In this document: positions 35,590 to 46,872 of the stretch, one piece after another
How positions within the stretch are numbered: the stretch's first letter is position 1
How the letters are laid out: each line of letters begins with the position of its first letter
Source: Vespa crabro
Lineage: Eukaryota; Arthropoda; Insecta; Hymenoptera; Vespidae
Length of the DNA: 64,000 nucleotides
Assembly (NCBI RefSeq): GCF_910589235.1
Contig: NC_060965.1
Coordinates: 7,600,755 to 7,664,754, forward strand
Reading direction: 5' to 3'
Position numbers and translations under genes: made by a program
The notes under the pieces: generated by a model
What the model was told of the DNA's origin: nothing
Database searches by the model: none
The model's input: only the letters and a program-made list of their open reading frames with translations

Positions 35590-37848
35590 AAATCCGTGTT
35601 GGATTGTGCCATGCAACGTGATAGCGCTTCGTTCATTTGTCTGTGAGTAATGTCGATCGACGCGATTGCGCTACTTTTTTTTTCGTCGAAATATGTCGTT
35701 CGGCGTGCTCTCGTTTCATATCGTTAGTCAATTTTTTATTCGTAAAAGTTTCATTAGTCATATTAGAAATGTTATACTGTACACTCAAAAGTGCGCGAAG
35801 TATTCGGTTTTACGTTTTGTTTACGTTCTATAACATTCTATAATACAGGTTTTGGTTTTCTAATTCAGGAGGTAATTTATACATTAATTTTTTAAAAACT
35901 AATTTGATTATTTATTATTCGTGTATCCCTTGAAAGGCAATGAATACGAAAAAGAAAAGAACGAAGTCAAGTTGGAAATTTAATTCAACTTTTGAATCTG
36001 ACTATAATAGTAGTAAGATTGTTTCAGTCTCAAAAAGAAGGAGAATAGACGTTTTTGATACGTTGATTTTGTTGATGTGTTTGAATACGTTGATTGTATT
36101 CTATGCTATTTTATCTGTTTTGCTATATCTGAAAGTATTTCTATCGATGATATAGGTGAACAAGAGGATTTATTTCCCTTTATTGAAGACACTAGGCCAC
36201 AGCCATCGCTAACTAACGAATCTAAATCTATTGATTATTTTAATCTGTTCATCGATTCATCTCTGTTAACGGTAATAGTTAGCGAAATGAATAAGTACGC
36301 CCAACAACTAATAAAGTCACGTGAAATCACCCAAAGATTTCGAATGAAACTATAGAAGACAGTTAGTTTGTCCGAAATGAAAACATTTATAACAGTTTTA
36401 TTGGAAATGAGGATAACGAGGCAAGCAACAATATTTTCTTATTGGGCCCAAAATTCAAGGAGCATACCTTGGTTTTCAAAAATATTTTTGCGAAATAGAT
36501 TTTAGCTTATTTTTCAATGTTTTTACTTAGTTGATAATAAAGAATGTTTCCCCCCAGACTATGAAAAGTATGACCCATGCGTAAAATTTATTCCAATAGT
36601 TGAAAACGGAATAGAGTATTCAAATTGTACTACAAAGCGCATAAGGAATTATCTATCGATGAATCTTTGGTAGGAACTCTATGCCATTCGAGCATCATGC
36701 AATATATGTCGAATAAAAAACACCACTGATGAGGTATAAAATTTTGGATGCTTTGCGACGCAGTATTCAAATATTGTTTAAGTTTTTACTGTTATTAAGG
36801 TGCTAAAGGAAAAATTGATAATACTAAGTCACGAGAACATGGACTTGGATACGATGTCGTTATAAATTTATTAGAGCAAAGCCAGTATTTAAATAAAGGG
36901 CATCATGTATTTGTCGATAATTATTTTAGTAGTATCGCGTTGGCCAAATATTTATATTCCAAAAATATATAATTAACAGAAACAATTAGAAGTAATAGAA
37001 AAGGCATACTTGGTGATATAAAAACACCTAAAATTAATGAAGCGAAATATGCTCGAGATGGAGAAGTACTCTTGTATGGATAACGCGAAAATAAGTCCGT
37101 AAAAAAATCTGTATTGTTAATTTCGACGTATGCTTCAGATGATAATACCATTGTAATAAAAAAACGAAATGGAAATGAAAGAAGTAGAGTAAAACCATGT
37201 ATCATTGACTGTTATAATCGTTATATGGGGGGTTGACGAATCAGACAAAATGTTATATGTCTATTTTGATGAACGCCACACGGTAAAATATTGGAAAAAA
37301 GTTACGTTTAACATCATTGCCCGTATAGTATTAAATTAATACTTATTTTATAAGGAAGTTAGCAAAAGAAATAGAGTATGAATGGATGCAAGTCAAAAAA
37401 CAACATATGACAAGTGATAATGACAGAATACTAATGAAACTATTAGGCAGGAATTTAAGACAGTGCGTAGTGCAAAAAAGGGCTTCATCCACTATGTCTT
37501 GATAAATATCTGTTTTAAAAATAATAGACATTACTAATCTTGTTTTACATCTATTATAAATAAAATATATTGTTTTTTATATTTTCAAAAATGTTGGCAA
37601 TATATTTGTACTATGCAAAAATATATGTAAATAAAAGTAAATTAAATAAAAATTGCTTATTGATGCAGGTAGTTTATGATTATTTGAAAAAAAATATTAA
37701 TTACGAGAGGAAACTCTGTTATGACTCGTGACGAACTACATTCGGAACCGAGCGCGTTACAAATTAACAATCGTGACCGAACATCGCGGTACATTTCAGC
37801 ATAGAACGTGAACAGCGCGACAGCACTGCATGGCACTAAAACGGTTAA
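35586..37848 (+). mobile_element. piggyBac PB-2, second adjacent copy, degenerate
   Basis: Shares the TTAA at 35586-35589 with the preceding element and ends at TTAA 37845-37848. The left subterminal GTGCCATGCA (about 35610) and the right TGCATGGCAC (about 37826) are inverted partners. ATG at 35940 opens a Lys/Arg-rich N-terminus. Then KSIDYFNLFIDSSLLTVIVS (about 36215), YWAQNSRSIPWFSKIF, LSIDESLVGT in a shifted frame (about 36650; the ancestral Asp is kept), VFVDNYFSSIALAKYL (about 36910) and GVDESDKMLYVYFDER (about 37225). Many stops and frameshifts, and the zinc tail is largely gone. Confidence 0.85.
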
Positions 37849-40548
37849 GTCATTCCTCAATTTTTAAGAAATTTTTATTCCCATCGTTTCACAATATGAA
37901 ATTTTTTTCTAATTGCATCGAATAGTTTAGATAAGGCCAATTTCACTTCACTTTACACTATCTGGTTAGAATATCTACTTTTCTAGGGCAACTTCTCTAA
38001 AGGTTCAATAGTAACGCTTTGATTATTATTCAAATGGTTTTTGATCATAAGTAAATAATTTCTTTTTTGACGAAACGTATTTCATTATCAAAGAATTCGG
38101 AAAGTAAATGAAATCATAAAATTTTATACATTAATTATAATATATAATTATTATTGATGCACACGTGTATATCCTCAGTATTACACTAAACTTCTTTCAT
38201 TCACAGTACTTCTTCTAAGTACTTCTTCTAAAGGTCTTAAAAACCATATATCCTTATTGGGATATAGGTCTGCCTTTAGGAACTCGTTCAATATTCGCTA
38301 AGAAAGTGCGTAGATAAAAAAAAATTGCTTTTGTTTGAGCTTAGGAACTTTTAGTCAAGCACGTAGTCTTCAATAATGTGTCGAGTTGAGCAAAAAATAA
38401 ACAATGAAAGCACATTCTAGGCGCGACGAGCCAAGGGTTATCTATGACACCACGATTATAATATATTTAATTATGTTTATATAATAATTATAATATATTA
38501 TTGTTTATTTATTTTAGTTTGCTTTAAGAAATCAGTTTCTTTTTTAAGTTTGTCAGGTTCCCATTGGACCTGAAGCTGCACATTCATACATGGGTTTTTT
38601 CCGAAGATAAACTTTTATTTTTTTTATTATTTTTAATCCTTAATAAAACGCTCTGAACACTGTTTATGAATAAAATCAGAGAGAGAAAGTTTTGTCTTCT
38701 TTCTCACTTTTTATTGTTTTTGATATTTGAATGAATCCGAAATAAAGCCATAAATAACATGACTGACAGTGCACATGTTTTGGTATTTGTTATAGTATAA
38801 AATAACTATGCATAATTCATAGCTCGAAATATGGTTTTCACGATATTTAATTCACCGTGTTCTTTTATAAAAAATACAGAAAATGTTTCAGTTGAAAACT
38901 CACAAGTTTTAAATCAAAATATTTTGAAAACTAATAATTTATTCGTATAAATAGTTTAATAATTTTTTTAAATAATAAAGTACATCACCAAAAATGGTCG
39001 TAAGATTAAGATAACACTTTATAGCAGTTGATCTTTACAAATAATGTAAAATAAAAGTATCAACTATAAGACAAAAATTTTAGTGTGATACGTGAAATAT
39101 AGAACTTTTAGTCTATATCTCTATCAATTATAATATCGTAAAAATTGTAGAGAGTTAAATATTGCATTAATATTGCATATTAATATTGTTTATTAACCTA
39201 AAATTTAAGTAGTTTAATCTATGAATTTTTTTTCTTTTGATGTGAATACTGATGCAGTGATCAATATCAATATTTCTTAGTAATAAATATACAATATTAT
39301 TTACTGAGACAAAAACATACCATAAATGGTACGCGTGGAGAAATGAGTCTCTCCTATATAAAATCTAATTCAAAAAGATAAGACAATTTTTTTGGGTATA
39401 CAAAACTATTTTGGGTATACAAAGGATGTTGAAAAAATGGGGACGTGTCCGTAACTTAGAGATTGATTAGAATATTTACGAGTCATCACAGTATCCAAAT
39501 CAACTCTTGAAAATTCTGCGATCAGTAATTGTCAAACTATGTCTAACATATGCCATGTCTAAGATGAATCGTAACATGAATTGTAAGATTTAATGTATGA
39601 ATCATATTCCTTGATGTGCATTTATTTATGTGTGTAATTTAAGCAAGGAGAGGATTTTCATTTTCTTATCTGTTGATCGGCGCCCTGACGATCCAATTTG
39701 CTGCTCAGCAATTGCGCTGCTCAGTTGTCTTTCACGCTGATAATTTTTGCTGCGTTTATAACAAGATTTCAAGAAGTGATAAAGCCGAACAGTTATGTAT
39801 TCTGTAACATCCAATTATTCCGCTGGGAAGCTTGATATTGATTAAGGAGAACAATTAACATCACATCGCGAGTTAAACTATGGGATTTGTTGCCAACGTT
39901 CTTCCAGGAATTACCCGCGATGCCGACGTTTAGACGAAGACAGATTTTCTATGGAAACCTTCCTCATCCTATCTCTAAACTGTGCCCACTGTTGTTTCAA
40001 TGATTTTTCTTCATTTATTTTAAGAAAACGAAATAAAATGAAAAATTTTTTAAGGATATTTAACAATTTCCAAGATACCTTCTTCAAACTACCTGAAGGA
40101 TTAATTGCAAACAGTGCGATGGTTCAGAGTGTAAATATTAACTTTTATACTGAGCATTAATTTATTACGAAATAATATTATTTTTTATGTAATTGTACAT
40201 TTGTTTGTTCTTTCTCTCTTTTTCTTTTTTTTTTTTTTTAAATAGTAAGAAGGGGAATAAATTTGTCATGTACTATTGGCTTTTGGAACGGTTTGACCTT
40301 GTTAACATTACTAGTAAGGAGAAACTAATCAAACGAATTACAGACGAATCAAAATCCTTTTTGTATTTTGTCAAAACAAACTTTTTTATATTTTACCTAG
40401 TATTCATTTAGACATTGGGCATGAAGGACGAAACTGCATGCTTCAATAATTATAACGCAAATACTGTAATATTACTCAAGAAACAGTTAAGAGTTACCTC
40501 AACTTACATATTTCTTGTCAAAAGAAAAGCATCTTATCTAAATGTGGT
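37849..40548. other. Long AT-rich spacer with unrecognised ORFs
   Basis: No gene or element could be identified in 2.7 kb. Open frames at 39951-40160 and 40193-40411 (the latter with YWLLERFDLVNITSKEKLIK) and a GC-richer patch at 39660-39940 look somewhat protein-like but are not recognised. A pyrimidine run lies at about 40205-40240, and ACTTCTTCTAAGT is doubled at about 38208-38232. Confidence 0.35.
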
Positions 40549-41757
40549 TTAACCCTTTGCGATAGTATTAGCCACCAAAGTTTTCTTACCGTTCCTGTCG
40601 TATGTCTGCTTTCAGCCACCACAGCAAAGAATCATATTAATCTTACATTGTATTCATCCATCTATCAATTTATACTTCTTCTAAACGAAACTGAATGTCT
40701 AAAGAACCCATTTACGAACCAGTACGGTGCTTATTTTAATTGTTAACAAAAAAAAACTCAGTTTAAATAAATGATATCATCTCTTACTCACCATGCCAAA
40801 CGCCGTGGTGAATCAGACGCCTCTCGAGTGTAAAGAAATCGACAAGCTTTGGATATACTTTGTAGAATTCCAAATAATATTTCACAAATTGTGTTCAACT
40901 ATAATTACTGTAATTAGCCATTCTCACTTCTTAAGATATTTTAGAAATAATACTCCAAAATGGCAAAAAGAAAGTTACCGAAAGAAGTGTATCATGAAAC
41001 TAAAAATAGCGATGAAGAGTTTTTTTTGATTCCTTGAATACTGACTCTCATATAGAACGTGACGTTAATACTGATTCTGATAGTAATATAGTTCCATTAA
41101 AACGACGAATGAGACAAATAGTAATATCCAGCGACAATGAAGTAGAAGAAAATGACGAAAATGAGAACAGTAGTATAAATGAATTTACTACCTAGAGAAA
41201 CGTTATGCACAAAGATCAGCCGCAATTAAAAATTAATTTTTCAACGGGATTTAAAATTGTTGAACTAATGTACCTATTCATTGCACGGAATCTATCGACT
41301 TTTTCAGACCCTTTTGCACAGATACACTGCTTGAAAAAATTGTATTAGAAACAAATAAATATGCTAAAAATAAAATAGAACAGCAGAATTTATCTAATCG
41401 ATCAACATAGAACAACTGGGTCGATGTGACGAAAGAAGAATTAACAGCTTTTTTGGGTAAACCATCCTTAATATAGGTACTATACCAGTTGCTAATATGA
41501 AATGTTATTGGACTAAAGAACATGCTAGAAACATACCATTTTTTGGAAATATATTTCGAAGGAAAAGATTTCTTCAAATATTTTGGATGTTACATTTGAA
41601 TAAGAATATTTCCAGAAATCCAAATATAACGACAAGAATCCAAAAAGTGAGCAATTTTATCGATTACATTGATGATAAATTCCAAGAACATTTTACACCG
41701 GATAAAGAAATATCAATCGATGAATCTGTTGTCAAATTTAAGGGCAAAGTTAGTTTT

Positions 41758-43733
41758 TTAACACGTTGACTACCACACGCGTTTTCAGTAAAATCTCCTT
41801 CAGGCCACGCGTACCGCTGTACGAAATGTATTCTGCTGGGTATTCCCACCGATATTTTAAGAATGCGAATCGCTGGTTTTGGCAAGAATAATCTCTCACT
41901 TCGTTTGTTTCTATGGTATCATGTTTGTTCATTTATTTTCGTTACTTCGCATTTGTTTCTCATCTCGCCATTGTACAGGATCAGTTTGACCCTTTGCCGA
42001 GTAACAAATGACATAACATAAAATTTCTACCCTAATTCGTTGAAATGTCGAAAAGAAAAATGGAAAACTTATTTGTAAGAGAGTCAAATAGCAGTGAACG
42101 AGAAAGCTTTTACGAGGCTTACACAAATTCAGATAGCAGCGATGAGGAAGAAATCAGATTTCCTAGAAATAGAAATATAAGTAGAATTACATCGTCTGAT
42201 TCCCGATTCGGATATTGATCAGTGCAATCGTAGTGATACTGAATGTAATGAAGATTCCATTAACGAGATTTTGCAAGAATTGGTCATTGATGAAGAAAGA
42301 AGAACTGATGATACCGAGAAAAATACAATTGAATTTGGTGAATGGAATGAATTTAGTGGTCGGCAGAAGTCATTTTTTTTTCCGGGACGGGCGGCCTCAT
42401 TAGGCAATTACCAGGTGATGTTAATCTATATGATGTGTTTGAGCTGTTCATTGATGACGAAATAATAGGCTTACTTGTATCAGAAACAAAGAGATACGCG
42501 GAACAAAAGTTAAATAAATCTGACCTAACATTATGTTCACGGATGCATAAGTGGAAACCCACTAATCCCGAAGAAATAAAAAAATTCTTGAGACTGATTT
42601 TATATATGGGAGTTGTAAAAGTAAACCCCATTGCCAATTATTGGTCGAAAAGCCCACTGTATAATTTTCAATTACCGGATACTATAATGTCACGAAATAG
42701 ATTCGAGTTACTATTGAGTAATTTTCATTTTGCCAATAATATGTCCATTGCCCGTAACGATCGATTTGGAAAAATACGTCCAATGTTCGACAAACTGGTG
42801 GGAAAGCATCAAAAAATATTCACGCTTGGAGAACACATTGTTATTGATGAAACGTTGATTCCATGGCGCGGAAGACTCATCTTCAAACAATATATGTCAA
42901 ATAAAGAGCACAAATACGGAATCAAATTATTTCAATTATGCTCAAGCACGGGATATACATGAGCGATGAAAATTTACTCTGGTAAATCAGTTGATGGTGT
43001 TAGAGAAATGGGATTGGCACACAATGTATGTCTTCAGCTTGCAGAGGAACTTTTCTACCAAGGACGAACATTGTATATTGACAATTTTTACACGAGTTAT
43101 GAGTTAGCGATATCATGCCTAAACCGCAAAACCCATGTTGTGGGAACATTTAGGAATAACAAAAAATTTCTCCCAAAAGATATTCTTCATTGCAAACTAA
43201 GAAAAGGGGAGATGATATCCAAAGAAGATGATAACGGGATTGTTGTACTCAAATGGAGAGATACGCGGGACGTGAGAATTTTATCAATAGAACATGCTCC
43301 TATCATGGTACCAAGTACAAAAAAGAAATCGTAACATTCGTGCTGTTTCTCCAAGCCAACAGACATCTGCAACACTGAAACCACTAGTTGTTGTTGAATA
43401 TAATGTAGGAAAATGTGGTATAGATTATTCCGACCAAATGGTTTCTTATATCACCACAATTAGAAAAGAAATCAAGTAGTACCGAAAGCTTGGTATTCAA
43501 CTACTTCTATATTAATGAATATTCATTATAAATTTAAGTTTATATTAATAAATATAGTTTACATTAATTAATATTCAATAGTTTTGTTACTTTCTCTGCG
43601 AAATATCTTTTCAAACACATACGAATATCCTTCGCAAGTAGTCAAATAAGCGTCACCCCAATACGGATGACGCGGCCCAATCAGAAATTCTACTGTCACC
43701 CGAATATGGGTGACGTGACAGTCAACGTGTTAA
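41758..43733 (+). mobile_element. piggyBac PB-3 nested inside PB-1
   Basis: Ends TTAACACGTTGACTACCAC and, reversed, TTAACACGTTGACTGTCAC, at TTAA 41758-41761 and 43730-43733. It is a complete element by its termini but has lost the transposase C-terminal tail. Removing it and leaving one TTAA restores an uninterrupted PB-1 reading frame (VSFLTYNPQKP). Confidence 0.93.
42044..43479 (+). pseudogene. piggyBac PB-3 transposase, most of the protein, several lesions
   Basis: The ATG at about 42044 gives MSKRKMENLFVRESNSSERE. The acidic N-terminus shifts frame near 42205 and again near 42380. The main frame 42435-42962 reads FELFIDDEIIGLLVSETKRY, NPIANYWSKSPLYNF and VIDETLIPWRGRLIF (first Asp). A stop at 42960 separates it from 42966-43334 with LYIDNFYTSYELAISCL (second Asp). 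A shift leads to 43294-43479 with GIDYSDQM (third Asp and partner). Reading ends at a stop in RKEIK*YRKLG, and the zinc tail is replaced by AT-rich sequence. All catalytic aspartates remain. Confidence 0.87.
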
Positions 43734-44283
43734 CATACAATCCCCAAAAGCCCACCAAATGGGGAATACGTATTTATGTGTTATTAGACGCACATACAGG
43801 GTACATATATGTTATGCTTCCCTACTACGGAAGCGTTAGTACAGGATGTCTCATCCGTCCAGACCTCCCTGTCAGTTCAACGATTGTTTTACAATTATAT
43901 CACAAGCTCTTGAACGTAAATCCTGAGGCAAAGGGATATCATATCTTTACAGATAGATATTTTACAGGGATCCCATTAGTGCAGGAGCTTTTAAAACTAA
44001 GTTGCTATTTAACTGGTACTCTTAAAACAAACAGAAAATATATACCAGCTGTGATTAAAAAGCCAGCTGTAACGAAAAATAATACTGTTGCTGCCTATCG
44101 ATCAGATGATATTCTTTTATTAGTGTGGAAAGATAAGAGAATAGTCGCCATACTAAGCAGCTACGATACCTCGGACATGAAAGTTAATATTGTTTTATGA
44201 AAAAATCTTGCAAATGGTGGAGAAAAATGTTTTTCTGGGGATTAGAAGTTTGCGCAATCAATAGCTACATCTTATATAAGGTG

Positions 44284-44700
44284 TCCATTTGTCTGTCTAT
44301 TTTTTCTTTTATTCCCATTGTTTTATCTCTTCCGATCACTCTGCACCAAAATTTTTTCTTCCCTATCTTTCTTTGTATTTATTAAATAGGCAGAACAAAT
44401 TGTAATCGGATTTTGAAATATGTATTTCATATTTCTTCTTCTTCCTTTCCTTCTTCTTCTTTTCTTCATTCTATTTCCTTTCTAAGATTCACAATAAAAT
44501 TTTATAGTTCCAGGAGAGAACATCACAGTATAAAAGTTCTAAAGTGTTTCCGTTGCATTTCAAGTTATAAATGCTAATTTGAAGAAAGAAAAAGTAAACC
44601 AACAATACTTTGACGTAAATTTTGTGTTTCGTAGTTAGTGTATTATTCTGTAGTAAATACATGTTTTAAAAATGTGCAGACATTTAAATATAATAATATA
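44284..44700. other. Low-complexity spacer
   Basis: Pyrimidine-rich TTC repeats (about 44440-44470) and a short TATAA-type microsatellite (about 44690-44715). No gene. Confidence 0.5.
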
Positions 44701-44709
44701 ATATAATAT

Positions 44710-45480
44710 AATATAACAAATTTTTATTATAATATGATTTTATTAGAAAAAATAAATAACATAAACGAAGAATGTCTGGATTTCAATGAACAAAAACTTT
44801 CTGAAACTGAAGATTACATAAAAAGAATAATGATACTGCATATAACTAACAAATTAGAGTCTTCAGACACGAATAAAGGGACATATTTTAATTAAATGCA
44901 GAAGGCAAAAGAGAAAGAAATTATTGAGCTCTGAAAATGAGAATGATGTAATGGACAAACTCATTGAAATTGCTGCTAATGGAACAGTTTGGGAAGAAAT
45001 AAAAGAATATTCCAAACTTCGAAGAGCAGCAGTTCATAATATTTTTCGGTATCAGGTCCAAGAGAATATGCTAAATGACATATTATGAAAGGAAAAGAAA
45101 AGACTGAATTTTCTCTGACCACATGGACCTCATTGACCACAGCATAATGAAAAAAATACACAAAAGCAAAAGCATTTAGAATGTTGAGAATTATATGGGA
45201 ATTAAATGCAGAAAAATTAGAGATGTATTTATTGTTCTGCTTAGGAGCATTAAAAGAGATTCTATATGGAGCAATTATATTGTTACTGAAGATATAAGAG
45301 TAATTCTTTCATTTTATGAACTATATTCTTATCCTTCAAATCAGAAATTTGAAAGGAAGCCACATTTAGGCTGTAATTATCGTCAAAGATTTGAATTTTA
45401 TCATTTTCGTGATTCCCGTTATATCTGGAAGATTTTATTCTACCAAAATAGGAACTCAAAATCTTTGATTAATAAATTGT
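44710..45480 (+). mobile_element. piggyBac PB-4 N-terminal remnant
   Basis: MILLEKINNINEECLDFNEQ (about 44734) resembles the PB-4 start at 47164. Then follow MDKLIEIAANGTVWEEIKEY (about 44950), AAVHNIF and WELNAEKLEMYLLFCLGALK (about 45195), matching the N-terminal half of PB-4-type transposases. Stops and shifts are frequent and no catalytic motif is preserved. Confidence 0.6.
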
Positions 45481-45605
45481 GAAGAAAATTTGTCTAAATC
45501 TGTACTTGATAATTTGTTGTGAATTTCGCGATGCTCCATTCGAATTAATATTAATAATGGTTTGAACGCATGGTTGCGCGTAACAATATATAAAATAAAC
45601 TGTAC

Positions 45606-45951
45606 CTGTAAACTTCACGACATCTCCCTATATTTTCCATGTCAAGTTCTTCATAGAAAGCATAATTTATTTATAGATAGATATATCATCTCCAATATTG
45701 CTTCTTCTGTAAAAAATTTATTTTATGGAAAGGAATTTTAGTATGACTTCAGAATTGTTAAAATATAAATATTCATTACCTTAGTAGAAGGGACATTTGC
45801 TATAGCTCATTCATATGTTTCTTTTACAACACCAGGATTTCCTTCAGATTCTACTAATCTCGGATAATCGAAGTAAGCATCATAGAAAGATTTTCTTTGA
45901 CTTTTTGTTCGTACTGATATTTTATTATCTAACTATTGCATCTTCAATGCC
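45606..45951 (-). pseudogene. crn: crooked neck (pre-mRNA splicing factor) two-exon pseudogene fragment
   Basis: The minus strand encodes part of the HAT-repeat protein Crooked neck (CRNKL1/Clf1), a spliceosome-associated scaffold. The first exon (45951-45780) reads GIEDAIV, KYQYEQKVKENLS and then, after a shift, YDAYFDYPRLVESEGNP and AIANVPSTK, ending in AAG before a GTAAT donor. The second (45706-45606), preceded by a TTTTTTACAG acceptor, reads KKQYWR-YIYL-INYAFYEE and ELDMENIGRCREVY to a GTACAG donor. One stop in the first exon and two in the second (dashes), plus a frameshift, make it dead. The retained 70-bp intron shows DNA-level duplication. No other crn exon was found in the window. 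Confidence 0.85.
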
Positions 45952-46872
45952 TTTTTAATTAAAAAATTTTATGAAATTCATGTCATACTTTACATACTTA
46001 TACAAATTAATATTAATGTGGAATTGAAAATTCTGCTGCTGGTGATTGAATGTGTGTGAGCGCGTATGAGACAATCCAATCAGCTACTTCCTACCGAAAA
46101 ATTTCCTACATTAATATTTCAAATCTTTAAATTCATATTTCAAATTGAACAAATCTTAATCTTTATAATATGAATTACCTGAACGGTCTGCTTAGTTCTT
46201 TTCGTATATTATATATGCTTTATATTTGTTTTCTCTTCTTTCTTTTGAAATATTGTCTAAAGCATATAAATTATTCTCGCTTTATTATGTTATCAAAGAA
46301 ATATTAAAATTATATTTACTGTAATAGAGATACTGAATTATTATATATTATCTTAAAATAGTAGTGTCCTTCAAATCTTTGCAAATGCTATAAATAACTT
46401 TTCATTCAAGCTTTTATCTCCGAAAAAATGACAACACTTTCATAAACTTTGTATGCTTTATTTATAAAACCATGAGATTTTTCACATGTGCATACTTTAT
46501 CTAATATTTTACATTAGAATGAAATGAATCACAACAAAACGTTTATATATTATCCTTGCTCTTTGTATTTTTTTATATCATAATTCAAATTTAATTTCTT
46601 CCATATAAATATCCGACCTTGTATTCTGCCTACTCTGTACCTAAGTGTGCTATTTTTCAAAATATGTATTCATCATTAATACTACGTTTATGGGACTCGT
46701 CAATTTAACGGATTTAAAACTTCGAAATGAAATACCCAAAAAATCATAGCATTAATTTTAACCATTTTGCATCGTAAGTTAATCATTTCATCCAAAGAAT
46801 TTATACACACTATTTTTTTTCTGAGCTTTCTATTTTTTGAAATTTGTATGTAGTATACCTATCTCTACGAAA
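45952..46872. other. AT-rich spacer
   Basis: No gene recognised. An inverted copy of the PB-4 5' motif (ACTCGTCAATTTAACGG, about 46696-46712) is the only structured signal. Confidence 0.4.

Larger units (their letters stand above)
40549..44283 (+). mobile_element. piggyBac PB-1, split by a nested PB-3 piggyBac
   Basis: The left end TTAACCCTTTGCGATAGT is at 40549. ATG at 40960 opens MAKRKLPKEVYHETKNSDEE, followed by a frameshift in a T-run, LKRRMRQIVISSDNEVEEND, and, in 41497-41769, EHARNIPFFGNIFRRKRFLQ and SIDESVVKFKGKVSF. The frame is broken at TTAA 41758 by PB-3 and resumes at 43734 as TYNPQKPTKWGIRIYVLLDA, then MLPYYGSVSTGCLIRPDL and FTDRYFTGIPLVQELL. A jump at 44195 skips the GVDRADQY region to KSCKWWRKMFFWGLEVC, ending near 44283. 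No right terminus or zinc tail is seen. Confidence 0.88.

Noticed and set aside
45606..45951. Functional crooked neck gene
   Set aside because: Three stops and a frameshift within two exons, and no neighbouring exons.
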